Below, piece after piece: positions 1 to 8,245 of a stretch of DNA of 64,000 nt. The stretch spans positions 62,001-126,000 of the forward strand of contig NZ_JBNPMC010000003.1 of NCBI RefSeq assembly GCF_050313795.1, written 5' to 3'. A program made the position numbers and the translations under genes. Origin of the DNA: CAMBRQ01 sp945870325. Its GTDB lineage: Bacteria; Bacillota; Clostridia; Lachnospirales; Lachnospiraceae. How positions within the stretch are numbered: the first letter of the stretch is position 1; the number at the start of each line of letters is the position of its first letter. A model generated the notes under the pieces. It was given only the letters and a program-made list of their open reading frames with translations, had not been told where the DNA came from and made no database searches.

Positions 1-96
1 TTTCAACGAAGATAAGAATCGCGAATTTTAGGACTATTAGTAAGATGAGTTGTGATTAAGAAAAATTAATATTAATTATATGAGGGATATTAGAAA

Positions 97-981
97 ATGA
101 ATTTGGCTGATAAAAAGATGAAAATTATAAAAAAACTAAACATAGAGAAATTATTACCGAGTCGTATGATAATTCCTATTTATTATGAATACCATATGGG
201 ACAAAAACTCGATCTAAAGAATCCAAAAACATTTAATGAAAAACTTCAGTGGTTAAAATTATATTATAAAAATCCAATAATGATAAAATTAGTTGATAAA
301 ATTGAAGTCAGAAACCATATAAAAGAAGTATTAGGAGAAGAGTATTTGATTCCGTTAATAGGTATTTATAATTGTTTTGATGAAATTAATTTTGATGAGT
401 TGCCCAATCAATTTGTTATAAAATGTAATCATGACAGTGGAAGTTATATTTTGTGTAAAAATAAAAAGGATTTTGATATACAAAGTGCGAGGAGTAAAAT
501 TAATGAGCATATGAAGGAAAATTATTTTTATCGTTGGAGAGAGTGGCCATATAAAAGTGTTAAGCCTAAAATATTGATTGAAAAATACATGAGTGATTTT
601 GAAAAGAATACGTTTGATGATTATAAATTCTTATGTTTTAATGGTGTTGCGGATAATGTAATGGTTTGTACGGGAAGAGAAGAGGGAAATACGAAATTTC
701 ACTTTTTTGATAAAGAATGGAATTTTAAAAGGTATAATTATACTGGTCTCAATGAGCCGGAGGGATACACAATGAAAAAGCCTGAATATATGGATGAAAT
801 GTTTGAAATAGCAGAGACATTAGCCCAAGATTTCCCTTGTGTACGAGTTGATTTGTATTGTGCAAATAATAAGATTTATTTTGGTGAGTTGACCTTTTTT
901 CCACAGGCTGGATTAGATTCAAAATTATTAAAGAGCACAGATAGATTATGGGGAGATAAAATTACGTTGAAAAAATATTAA
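97..981 (+). CDS. TupA-like ATP-grasp protein (surface polysaccharide modification)
   Basis: 294 residues. The sequence resembles the TupA-type ATP-grasp family found in capsule, teichuronopeptide and exopolysaccharide loci: an N-terminal KTFNEKLQWLKLYY-type segment, a VDKIEVRNHI segment, FVIKCNHDSGS near residue 110, and a C-terminal PCVRVDLYC / FGELTFFPQAG ATP-grasp end. Such enzymes are thought to ligate amino acids to, or otherwise modify, surface sugars in the cytosol. The ATG has a GAGGGA ribosome site about 10 nt upstream. The gene is much more AT-rich than the rfb locus behind it, which suggests separate acquisition. Upstream genes lie outside the window, so operon membership is unknown. 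Family call fairly sure, substrate unknown. Confidence 0.75.
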   Translation: MNLADKKMKIIKKLNIEKLLPSRMIIPIYYEYHMGQKLDLKNPKTFNEKLQWLKLYYKNPIMIKLVDKIEVRNHIKEVLGEEYLIPLIGIYNCFDEINFDELPNQFVIKCNHDSGSYILCKNKKDFDIQSARSKINEHMKENYFYRWREWPYKSVKPKILIEKYMSDFEKNTFDDYKFLCFNGVADNVMVCTGREEGNTKFHFFDKEWNFKRYNYTGLNEPEGYTMKKPEYMDEMFEIAETLAQDFPCVRVDLYCANNKIYFGELTFFPQAGLDSKLLKSTDRLWGDKITLKKY

Positions 982-1211
982 GTTTTTTCTTTAATTGGGA
1001 TAAGAACTTATTATTTAAGAAATATTCTGTTGAAGTAAAGCGAGATGTAGCAATGAAGGTCATGCATTATCTGCCGGATATGTAGAATATCCAAAGCATA
1101 TGATGTGTTTTCATGAGAAAAGGTGTGAATTGTCAAATTATGTCGTTAAGTTTTCAGGGACAATTTTACGCTTTTCTTGTTATTTTGGAGGCTTATTGTT
1201 ATACTGAGATT
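982..1211. other. Intergenic stretch without a recognisable gene
   Basis: About 230 bases between the ATP-grasp gene and the IS66 left end. Short broken reading frames are present (for example around 1050-1200), but none has a start site or a recognisable family. It may be decayed coding sequence upstream of the insertion. No terminator or promoter of good quality was seen. Confidence 0.4.
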
Positions 1212-1302
1212 GTAAACGTCAAAACGCTCGCCTTTCACTAAATTCATTTTTAGTCCATACTTGAAAAAAACAATAGATTTTTTCAAGGAGGAACTAAAGA
1301 CT

Positions 1303-1689
1303 ATGGATCAATGCACTCATGAAGTCCGTGCTGAATACTGGAAGGGAGTCATTAAGGCATGTGGGCAGCGTCCAGCTGGACAGTCAGCCAAGAGCTGGAT
1401 GGATGAAAATGGAATCTGCGAACAAAGCTATTATCACTGGCAGCGGAAATTCAGGCAAAAGGCTTATGAAGAAATGAAGGAAAACTGCGATGCCGTCCCT
1501 GCAGTCGCAGGAAATACGGAACTTTCTTTTGTGGAAATTCCCTATTGTGCTTCGCCGGTGAAAAACGAGCAGATGATTTCAGGCGGCCCGGTTGCGGTTA
1601 TCCGTACTTCTGCACTAAAGATTGAGATTACAAATGATATTTCGGATTCTCTTCTGAGCCGGATTATAAGGGAGGTGTCCCATGCTTGA
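1303..1689 (+). CDS. tnpA: IS66 family accessory protein TnpA
   Basis: 128 residues from the ATG at 1303, chosen because AAGGAGG lies at 1285-1291. An upstream in-frame TTG at 1261 would put that site inside the gene. The N-terminal half has the short helix-turn-helix-like segment of IS66 OrfA (SAKSWMDENGICEQSYYHWQ). IS66 transposition normally needs TnpA, TnpB and TnpC; TnpC is absent here. The last 8 nt overlap tnpB, the arrangement normal for translational coupling in this family. Confidence 0.8.
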   Translation: MDQCTHEVRAEYWKGVIKACGQRPAGQSAKSWMDENGICEQSYYHWQRKFRQKAYEEMKENCDAVPAVAGNTELSFVEIPYCASPVKNEQMISGGPVAVIRTSALKIEITNDISDSLLSRIIREVSHA

Positions 1690-2038
1690 AGATGCTGCCG
1701 GTATCCGTCGTGTAGTCCTTGCCTGTGGAACAGTTGATCTCAGAAAAGGTATTGATGGGCTGGCAACGATCATAGGCGATAAGTACAGACAGAATCCTTT
1801 TGAAAAAGGAACTCTTTTCCTGTTCTGTGGAAAGCGCTCTGACCGATGCAAAGGACTTTTGTGGATGGGTACGGGGTTTCTGCTCCTTTATAAAAGATTC
1901 GAAGCCGGAAGACTGTCATGGCCAAGAAACACGCAGGAGGCTGCCGAACTTACAGAAGAGCAGTACCACTATCTGATGATGGGTTTAAATCCCCTGGATC
2001 CGAAGATCAAAGATGTCGATCCTAAAAAAATCTACTGA
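1682..2038 (+). CDS. tnpB: IS66 family accessory protein TnpB
   Basis: 118 residues, the usual length for IS66 OrfB. The hallmark core is present: VDLRKGIDGLA near residue 20, then GTLFLFCGKRSDR and KGLLWMGTGFLLLYKRFE, with a C-terminal NPLDPKI. It is apparently intact, but the transposase gene that should follow is missing, so it is an orphan accessory gene inside a remnant. Confidence 0.85.
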   Translation: MLEDAAGIRRVVLACGTVDLRKGIDGLATIIGDKYRQNPFEKGTLFLFCGKRSDRCKGLLWMGTGFLLLYKRFEAGRLSWPRNTQEAAELTEEQYHYLMMGLNPLDPKIKDVDPKKIY

Positions 2039-2039
2039 A

Positions 2040-2282
2040 ATGTTTGTGCAAAACAGAGAAAATGTATCACTGTTTTATCGCATAAAAAATGGTGAATATA
2101 AAAACTGCAGGATACCTGTAGACAAACCGATATCTCCAGTTAATTTTGTGAAATTTATTATGGAACATTTTTATTATGTTCCGAGTGCGCAATTACAATT
2201 TGATTTTGCAATGAAACATATTGTGAGATTTGATGAACATTTGGAAGAGCGCGATAGAGTGAAAAGTCATATTGTAGTCTGA
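2040..2282 (+). pseudogene. 3' fragment of an unidentified gene fused to the IS66 remnant
   Basis: An 80-codon open frame from the ATG at 2040; a start at 2013 would lie inside tnpB. No ribosome site precedes it. The sequence (CRIPVDKPISPVNFVKFIME, then QLQFDFAMKHIVRFDEHLEE) reads like the C-terminal part of a larger globular protein, but I do not recognise the family. Its position directly against the broken end of IS66 suggests that a deletion removed the transposase gene together with the 5' part of this gene. It could instead be a small intact gene of unknown function. Confidence 0.4.
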
Positions 2283-2309
2283 TAAGTATAAATAGGAGAT
2301 TAGAGTAAT

Positions 2310-3491
2310 ATGAAAAAAAATGGCTATTATTCTTCCGGCGAATTTGCCCGCATGGCGCAGGTTACTTTACGGACGATTCGTTATTATGACAAGCAAGACA
2401 TCTTAAAGCCCTCCTTCGTGAGCGAAGCGGGGGCTCGTTTTTATACGGATGAAGACCTGGCAAGGCTTCAGCAGATATTATTATTAAAATATCTTGGATT
2501 TTCTTTAGATGATATCAGGGAGATGACCATTGATGATTCAGATTATCATTTCATGCTGAATTCGCTGAATATCCAGTTGAAACTTGTACGTGACCGCATT
2601 GAGCAAATGCAGTTGGTAGAACAGGCGATTCAGGATACTTCAGATGCGATTCGTAAAGAACATACCATAGATTGGACGCATATGTTGAACCTGATTCATC
2701 TTACCAGTATGGAGAAGAGTTTAAAGAACCAATACCAGAATGCATCCAATATCTCCTCTAGAATCAATCTTCATAGCCTATATTCACAGAATCAGCAAGG
2801 ATGGTTTCCATGGATATATCAGCAACTAGAGATTCGTCCGGTCATGAAGATATTGGAGATTGGCTGCGGAGATGGAACACTCTGGAGCAGTAATATAAAA
2901 CAGTTGCCGGAGAATGTGACGGTGATTCTTTCGGATGTCTCGGAAGGAATGCTGAGAGATGCCCGGCGTACCATTGGAACGAAGGATGAAAGGTTTTCTT
3001 TCAAAGCATTAGATTGTCATCAGATACCGTATCTGGATCAAAGTTTTGATCTTGTGGTTGCGAATCATGTGTTATTCTATTGTGAAGATATTGGGAAAGT
3101 CTGTGAGGAAGTAAGACGGGTTCTGAAGCCTTATGGAAGATTCGTGTGCAGTACCTATGGTAAGAATCATATGATTGAAGTCAGCAGACTGGTACAAGGA
3201 TTTGATGACAGGATTGTATTGTCAGCAGATAAATTATACGAACGATTCGGAATGGAAAACGGAGGCGGTATTCTGAAGAAATATTTTGCTGATAATGAAT
3301 GGAGACTGTACGAAGATTCTCTGACAGTTCCGGAACCGGAACCATTGATATCATATGTGCTTTCCTGTCACGGGAATCAGGGTCAGTATATCTCAGAAAG
3401 GTACAAAGAATTCCGGGCTTATGTGAAGAAGAAGACGGACAAAGGATTTCGTATCTCAAAAGAGGCGGGAGTATTTATTTGCAAATTGTAA
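2310..3491 (+). CDS. MerR-family regulator fused to a SAM-dependent methyltransferase
   Basis: 393 residues. Residues 5-75 form a MerR winged helix (YYSSGEFARMAQVTLRTIRY, then GARFYTDEDLARLQQILLLK). A dimerisation helix follows at about 85-115. From about residue 175 there is a class I methyltransferase with motif I ILEIGCGDGTLW near 180 and a post-motif VLKPYGRFVCSTYG. MerR proteins usually carry a ligand domain at this place; here an enzyme-like domain occupies it, so the regulator may sense SAM or a methyl acceptor. The ATG is preceded by AGGAGATTAG. The gene has a more balanced GC than its AT-rich neighbours. Fusion certain from the single frame, ligand unknown. Confidence 0.85.
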   Translation: MKKNGYYSSGEFARMAQVTLRTIRYYDKQDILKPSFVSEAGARFYTDEDLARLQQILLLKYLGFSLDDIREMTIDDSDYHFMLNSLNIQLKLVRDRIEQMQLVEQAIQDTSDAIRKEHTIDWTHMLNLIHLTSMEKSLKNQYQNASNISSRINLHSLYSQNQQGWFPWIYQQLEIRPVMKILEIGCGDGTLWSSNIKQLPENVTVILSDVSEGMLRDARRTIGTKDERFSFKALDCHQIPYLDQSFDLVVANHVLFYCEDIGKVCEEVRRVLKPYGRFVCSTYGKNHMIEVSRLVQGFDDRIVLSADKLYERFGMENGGGILKKYFADNEWRLYEDSLTVPEPEPLISYVLSCHGNQGQYISERYKEFRAYVKKKTDKGFRISKEAGVFICKL

Positions 3492-3506
3492 AAGATATGG
3501 TACAAT
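3479..3506 (+). promoter_or_regulatory. Predicted sigma-A promoter of the SecB-like cassette
   Basis: TTGCAA at 3479-3484, a 16-nt spacer, then TACAAT at 3501-3506. It overlaps the stop codon of the MerR-methyltransferase gene and would start transcription near 3513, just ahead of the three-gene cassette. Confidence 0.5.
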
Positions 3507-3530
3507 GTTGTTAATCAATTTGGGTCGGAT

Positions 3531-4022
3531 GTGGGTAAGAATTTCAGGGGGAGTAGTATTGAAATTCAAGGTACGAGAAAAAATATGAATAAAGATTATT
3601 ATTTGCGCTTTCCTTCAGTATTACGTAATGCATTGAAGGAAGGAAAAGTAGGTTTTCCAAAAGATTTGGAGACAGAATATGGGTCAGAAGAAGTGTATAG
3701 AGGAGTAAAATACACTGAAAATAAGAAAAAAATAACCCAAGAAGATTTTAAGTCGCAGATGGAAAAGGGACTTCCAGGTTTTTCGGAAACAGATATTAAA
3801 AGTTATAGTTGTTCATGTTTTCGTGATTTGGAAGAACTTCACATGGCGGTTCATTTTCCTAAAAAAGGGAGAGCAGTGGCAAAAGGAATAATGAGATCAG
3901 AGCATGGTCCAAGAGTTAGAGAAAAAGGAACTACACATATTCATTGGTATTTATATGATGAGATAGATCCGTCTGATGAATTTGAGGTGATTGAAGTATG
4001 GGAGAAAAATGGATCGAAATAA
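3531..4022 (+). CDS. Hypothetical protein, first gene of SecB-like cassette
   Basis: 163 residues from GTG 3531, or 145 from ATG 3585, which has no ribosome site. I do not recognise the family. It is a small soluble protein with no membrane segment. Notable stretches are EEVYRGVKYTENKK, EKGLPGFSETDIKSYSCSCF and a C-terminal HIHWYLYDEIDPSDEFEVIE. A strong AGGGGGAG ribosome-like site at 3546-3553 is followed by a TTG-started 9-codon frame (3559-3588) that ends with an ATGA overlap at ATG 3585, so coupled initiation there is possible. The gene overlaps the next by 25 nt, which implies co-expression. It is AT-rich. Confidence 0.6.
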   Translation: MGKNFRGSSIEIQGTRKNMNKDYYLRFPSVLRNALKEGKVGFPKDLETEYGSEEVYRGVKYTENKKKITQEDFKSQMEKGLPGFSETDIKSYSCSCFRDLEELHMAVHFPKKGRAVAKGIMRSEHGPRVREKGTTHIHWYLYDEIDPSDEFEVIEVWEKNGSK

Positions 4023-4687
4023 TTGATTATGGAATATTGTACAGAGAGATAGATTTGGTAACATTCGATGTGCCACTCTTATTTGTATGTCTCGATAAAA
4101 AAAAATGTAGAAAACTTGTGTTATGTATTGACGAAGAACAAGGTGAATACATTATTGCTAATGTAAATGCGAAACTTTTACTTAATTTACTAAAGAATGA
4201 AAAAACAATGGAACAGGTATTTCGGGATTCAGATGAAGGAACAATGCTTTATGTGTATTATGATTTCGAGTGTTCTGTTTTTAGATTAAAATCGATTCCT
4301 GTAGATGAAGTAAGCGCGAATATGTTACCTGATTCAGGCATCTTTTTTGAGTTGAATAATAAAAAAATTAGCGAATATATTGATGTTTTGGAAAATGAAT
4401 CTAGGATTGAAAGTCTGTATAAAGTTATTTCAGTGCCTTATACGGAGCGGCTGCGGAGTTTTTTTATAGTAGATAGCGATGAATTAAAAACGAAACAGAC
4501 AGAGACATTACAAGGAGAAATTATTATAAAATCACTAAAAAATGTTTTTTATGAAAAGAATAATATAATCGTAAATGATACTGAAAAAGAAGTTGCGAAA
4601 GATGAACCAATTACCACAGCGGTATTAATTAGTTGTACGAATGATACAAATTTAAATAACTGTATTGATTGTCAATTTATAGCGTAA
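3998..4687 (+). CDS. Hypothetical protein, second gene of SecB-like cassette
   Basis: 229 residues. The N-terminal 100 residues look like a beta-rich domain (DVPLLFVCLDKKKCRKLVLC, then GEYIIANVNAKLLLNLLKNE). From memory this resembles DUF6575-type proteins of unknown function, but I could not check it. The C-terminal 60 residues are polar and probably flexible, ending in a Cys-rich tail (SCTNDTNLNNCIDC). The ATG has AGGTGA 8 nt upstream inside the preceding gene, with which it overlaps by 25 nt. No catalytic signature is visible. An effector or client of the SecB-like protein encoded next is a reasonable guess only. Confidence 0.6.
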   Translation: MGEKWIEIIDYGILYREIDLVTFDVPLLFVCLDKKKCRKLVLCIDEEQGEYIIANVNAKLLLNLLKNEKTMEQVFRDSDEGTMLYVYYDFECSVFRLKSIPVDEVSANMLPDSGIFFELNNKKISEYIDVLENESRIESLYKVISVPYTERLRSFFIVDSDELKTKQTETLQGEIIIKSLKNVFYEKNNIIVNDTEKEVAKDEPITTAVLISCTNDTNLNNCIDCQFIA

Positions 4688-4698
4688 GGAGAATGTCT

Positions 4699-5082
4699 AT
4701 GACAGAAAGTTCATTTCAGTTTACAAACCCTATTTTGGAAAGGATTACATTTGAAGTTAATAAAGAATTTGATAAAAATAAGCAAGATGGAATTCCTATT
4801 GAGATTAATGTAGAAACAAAACGGATAGAAGAAAAAATGGCTCTTTCAAAATTGAGATTAAAAATTGGAGGAAGAGATGCAAAAGCTCCTTTTTTTGTGG
4901 ATGGTATTTTAAGTGCGGAATTTAGTTGGAAAGATGATATTTCAGAAGAATTAGTAACAAAATTATTGAAAAGAAATACTGCAGTAATGTTAATTTCTTA
5001 TTTTAGACCTATTGTTGCCAATATAACAATGCAAGCGGGGCTGCCCCCGTTTCATATTCCTTTTATCAATGTTGATAATTGA
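4699..5082 (+). CDS. SecB-like chaperone-fold protein
   Basis: 127 residues from ATG 4699, chosen because AAGGAG at 4686-4691 gives a 7-nt spacing; ATG 4693 and TTG 4669 fit less well. The pattern of an N-terminal long strand (ITFEVNKEFDKNK), a central FFVDGILSAEFSW and a C-terminal ISYFRPIVANITMQAGLPP followed by a Pro-Phe-Ile-Asn motif matches the SecB fold. In that fold the last helix starts with a similar Arg-Pro/Arg-Glu segment before a Leu-Pro-Pro type loop. Classical SecB is rare in Firmicutes, whereas SecB-like proteins occur with toxin-antitoxin-chaperone systems. It lies 11 nt after the second cassette gene and is followed by a terminator. Fold likely, role inferred. Confidence 0.6.
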   Translation: MTESSFQFTNPILERITFEVNKEFDKNKQDGIPIEINVETKRIEEKMALSKLRLKIGGRDAKAPFFVDGILSAEFSWKDDISEELVTKLLKRNTAVMLISYFRPIVANITMQAGLPPFHIPFINVDN

Positions 5083-5126
5083 GTATGAAATATGAAAAAA
5101 GTGTAAAAAAGTATAAAAAACCCTTG

Positions 5127-5151
5127 AAGGTGACCTGGCGTCACCTTTTAT
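5127..5151 (+). terminator. Intrinsic terminator after the SecB-like cassette
   Basis: Perfect inverted repeat AAGGTGAC (5127-5134) / GTCACCTT (5140-5147) with a 5-nt loop and a short T-rich tail. It separates the accessory cassette from rfbA. Confidence 0.75.
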
Positions 5152-5226
5152 AATACAAATAGACCGAATGAAATTGACTAATTTAAGAACACTATAATTA
5201 TCTTAAAAATACAAAGGAGGTTCCAC

Positions 5227-6123
5227 ATGAAAGGAATTATATTAGCAGGAGGTTCCGGCACACGTCTGTATCCTCTGACCATGGTAACATCCAAGCAGTT
5301 ATTGCCAATCTACGACAAGCCAATGATCTATTATCCGATGTCTGTTCTGATGAACGCAGGTATCCGCGATATTTTGATTATCTCAACTCCGCAGGATACC
5401 CCTCGTTTCCATGAACTTTTAGGAGACGGACATCAGTTTGGCGTGAATCTGTCCTATGCGGTTCAGCCAAGCCCGGACGGACTTGCACAGGCATTCATTA
5501 TTGGTGAAGAATTCATCGGTGATGATACGGTTGCAATGGTTCTTGGAGATAACATCTTTGCTGGCCATGGATTGAAGAAGCGTCTCAAAGCTGCGGTTCA
5601 GAATGCAGAAACAGGGAAAGGAGCGACTGTATTCGGGTATTATGTAGATGATCCGGAGCGTTTTGGTATCGTAGAATTCAATCATGAAGGAAAGGCAATC
5701 TCTATCGAAGAGAAGCCAGAGAAGCCAAAGAGTAATTATTGTGTAACCGGTTTGTATTTCTACGATAATAAAGTTGTAGAATATGCAAAGAACTTGAAGC
5801 CGAGTGCTCGTGGAGAACTGGAGATTACAGATCTGAACAGAGTGTATCTGGAGTCAGAGCATCTGAATGTGGAACTGCTTGGACAGGGCTTCACATGGCT
5901 GGATACAGGAACACATGAAAGTCTTGTAGATGCAACGAATTTTGTGAAAACGGTAGAGTCTCATCAGCATCGTAAGATTGCATGCTTGGAAGAGATTGCA
6001 TACCTGAATGGATGGATCTCTAAAGAAGAAGTACTGGAAGTATATGAGGTATTGAAGAAGAATCAGTATGGACAGTACTTAAAGGATGTATTAGATGGAA
6101 AATATCAGGAGAATCTGTATTAA
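5227..6123 (+). CDS. rfbA: Glucose-1-phosphate thymidylyltransferase
   Basis: 298 residues, usual length. It makes dTDP-glucose from dTTP and glucose-1-phosphate, the first step of dTDP-L-rhamnose synthesis in the cytosol. The nucleotidyltransferase signature [13 protein letters not shown] is at residues 6-18, followed by [21 protein letters not shown] carries the metal-binding Asp, and [11 protein letters not shown] is the sugar-binding loop. AAAGGAGG lies 7 nt before the ATG. First gene of the rfbA-B-D-C cluster. A TATAAT at 5193-5198 is present upstream, but its TTGACT partner is only 13 nt away, so the promoter is uncertain. Confidence 0.96.
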   Translation: MKGIILAGGSGTRLYPLTMVTSKQLLPIYDKPMIYYPMSVLMNAGIRDILIISTPQDTPRFHELLGDGHQFGVNLSYAVQPSPDGLAQAFIIGEEFIGDDTVAMVLGDNIFAGHGLKKRLKAAVQNAETGKGATVFGYYVDDPERFGIVEFNHEGKAISIEEKPEKPKSNYCVTGLYFYDNKVVEYAKNLKPSARGELEITDLNRVYLESEHLNVELLGQGFTWLDTGTHESLVDATNFVKTVESHQHRKIACLEEIAYLNGWISKEEVLEVYEVLKKNQYGQYLKDVLDGKYQENLY

Positions 6124-6166
6124 TCCAGAGTATTAAAAATTTTTTTTGAAAAGAGGAGAAAATATC

Positions 6167-7186
6167 ATGAATATTATTGTAACTGGTGGAGCCGGATTTA
6201 TCGGAAGTAACTTTGTATTTCACATGCTGAACAAGTATCCGGATTATCGTATTGTATGTCTGGACTGCTTGACATATGCAGGGAACTTGTCAACACTTGC
6301 ACCTGTAATGGACAACCCGAATTTCAGATTTGTAAAAGAAAGCATTACAGACCGCGAAGCAGTATACAAATTATTCGAAGAGGAGCATCCGGACATCGTA
6401 GTGAACTTTGCAGCAGAGAGCCATGTGGATCGTTCTATCGAGAATCCGGAAGTATTCCTGGATACGAACATTAAGGGAACTGCTGTATTGATGGATGCAT
6501 GTAGAAAATACGGAATTACCCGTTATCACCAGGTATCTACGGATGAAGTATATGGAGATCTTCCACTTGACAGACCAGACTTATTCTTCACAGAAGAGAC
6601 CCCGATCCATACGAGCAGCCCATACAGTTCTTCTAAGGCGGCAGCAGACTTGTTAGTGCTGGCATATCATAGAACCTATGGACTTCCTGTAACAATCAGC
6701 AGATGTTCTAATAATTATGGACCATATCATTTCCCGGAGAAACTGATCCCGCTGATGATCGCCAATGCATTGAATGACAAACCACTTCCGGTATATGGTA
6801 AGGGTGAGAATGTACGTGACTGGCTCTATGTAGAAGACCATTGTAAGGCAATTGATCTGATTATCCATAACGGACGCGTCGGCGAAGTATATAATATTGG
6901 CGGACACAATGAGATGAAGAATATCGATATCGTTAAGATTATCTGTAAGGAATTAGGGAAACCGGAGAGTCTGATTACTTATGTTACAGATCGTAAAGGT
7001 CATGATATGCGTTATGCGATTGATCCGACAAAGATTCACAATGAACTTGGATGGCTTCCGGAGACAATGTTTGCAGATGGTATTAAGAAGACAATCCAGT
7101 GGTATCTGGATAACAAAGAATGGTGGGAGACTATCATATCTGGTGAGTATCAGAATTATTATGAGAAGATGTACGCAAACCGCTAA
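6167..7186 (+). CDS. rfbB: dTDP-glucose 4,6-dehydratase
   Basis: 339 residues from ATG 6167, chosen because AGGAG lies at 6154-6158; an in-frame TTG at 6146 is too early. It is an extended short-chain dehydrogenase that oxidises C4 and dehydrates C5-C6 of dTDP-glucose. The NAD-binding motif GGAGFIGSNF is near residue 7. STDEVYGDL supplies the catalytic Asp-Glu pair, and YSSSKAAADLL the Tyr-x-x-x-Lys. It sits 43 nt after rfbA with the same orientation. Confidence 0.96.
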   Translation: MNIIVTGGAGFIGSNFVFHMLNKYPDYRIVCLDCLTYAGNLSTLAPVMDNPNFRFVKESITDREAVYKLFEEEHPDIVVNFAAESHVDRSIENPEVFLDTNIKGTAVLMDACRKYGITRYHQVSTDEVYGDLPLDRPDLFFTEETPIHTSSPYSSSKAAADLLVLAYHRTYGLPVTISRCSNNYGPYHFPEKLIPLMIANALNDKPLPVYGKGENVRDWLYVEDHCKAIDLIIHNGRVGEVYNIGGHNEMKNIDIVKIICKELGKPESLITYVTDRKGHDMRYAIDPTKIHNELGWLPETMFADGIKKTIQWYLDNKEWWETIISGEYQNYYEKMYANR

Positions 7187-7254
7187 TATATGACTGGAAT
7201 TGTGGAATATGATAGGACAGATATACGGCATACAAGATTAGGAGGATTTTCGAT

Positions 7255-8196
7255 ATGAAGGTATTAGTGACGGGTGTCGGCGGTCAGCTTGGTCATGATG
7301 TGATGAATGAACTGGCGAAACGCGGCTATGAAGGAATCGGCTCTGATATTGCTCCTGAATACAGTGGAGTAGCAGACGGTTCTGCAGTGACGACCATGCC
7401 TTATATGCAGATGGATATTACGGATGCGTCTTCGGTTGAGAAGAAGATTACGGATGTGAATCCGGATGTAGTAGTTCATTGCGCGGCATGGACGGCTGTT
7501 GATATGGCAGAGGATGATGATAAAGTAGAGAAGGTACGTGCAATCAATGCCGGCGGTACGGAGAATATTGCAAAAATCTGCAAGCAGTTGGATTGTAAGA
7601 TGGTATATATCAGTACGGATTATGTATTTGATGGCCAGGGCACAGAACCTTGGCAGCCGGATTGCAAGGATTACAAGCCATTGAATGTATATGGCGAGAC
7701 GAAGTTAGAAGGGGAACTGGCGGTGGCTGATAATCTTTCTAAGTATTTTATCGTACGTATCGCATGGGTATTTGGCAAGAACGGCAAGAATTTTATTAAA
7801 ACGATGCTGAACGTCGGCAAGACCCATGATCAGCTTAAGGTTGTAAATGATCAGATTGGAACTCCGACTTATACCTATGATCTGGCAAGGCTTCTGGTAG
7901 ATATGATTGAGACTGAGAAATACGGTTACTATCATGCGACGAATGAAGGTGGCTACATCAGTTGGTATGATTTTACGAAGGAGATCTTCCGTCAGGCGGT
8001 AGAATTAGGTCATACTGAGTACTCGGAGGATAGATTAAGCGTGAAGCCGGTTACAACAGAAGAGTACGGTATATCCAAGGCTGCGCGTCCATTCAATAGC
8101 AGACTGGATAAGAGCAAACTGGCTGAAAATGGATTTGAGCCTCTGCCAACTTGGCAGGATGCTCTTGGAAGGTATTTGAAGGAAATTGAATTCTAG
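7255..8196 (+). CDS. rfbD: dTDP-4-dehydrorhamnose reductase
   Basis: 313 residues. It reduces dTDP-4-keto-L-rhamnose to dTDP-L-rhamnose, the last pathway step. The Rossmann motif GVGGQLGHDVM is at residues 7-17, then STDYVFDG and the catalytic YGETKLEGE. Start ATG has AGGAGG 10 nt upstream. Here the reductase gene precedes the epimerase gene, an order seen in several Clostridia. About 35 residues longer than the shortest family members, owing to an insertion around residues 35-55. Confidence 0.95.
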   Translation: MKVLVTGVGGQLGHDVMNELAKRGYEGIGSDIAPEYSGVADGSAVTTMPYMQMDITDASSVEKKITDVNPDVVVHCAAWTAVDMAEDDDKVEKVRAINAGGTENIAKICKQLDCKMVYISTDYVFDGQGTEPWQPDCKDYKPLNVYGETKLEGELAVADNLSKYFIVRIAWVFGKNGKNFIKTMLNVGKTHDQLKVVNDQIGTPTYTYDLARLLVDMIETEKYGYYHATNEGGYISWYDFTKEIFRQAVELGHTEYSEDRLSVKPVTTEEYGISKAARPFNSRLDKSKLAENGFEPLPTWQDALGRYLKEIEF

Positions 8197-8245
8197 ATTC
8201 AAAAATAACAGAGTTTAAGGAAAATGGTAAGGAGATTCGAAGATT

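Larger units (their letters stand above)
1212..2038 (+). mobile_element. IS66-family insertion sequence, truncated (left end, tnpA, tnpB)
   Basis: The left end looks like an IS66 terminus starting GTAAACGTCAAAACGCTCGC at 1212. It is followed by the two IS66 accessory genes in the usual order and overlap. The large DDE transposase gene (tnpC, normally about 500 codons) is missing, and no right inverted repeat was found downstream. The element is therefore a remnant that cannot move by itself. The break lies just after tnpB, near 2030-2040. Confidence 0.8.

Noticed and set aside
3531..4022. ADP-ribosyltransferase toxin reading of the first cassette gene
   Set aside because: An Arg-Gly, a Ser-Cys-Ser and a Glu-x-Glu occur in the right order, but spacing and surrounding residues do not match the R-S-E fold well enough to claim it.
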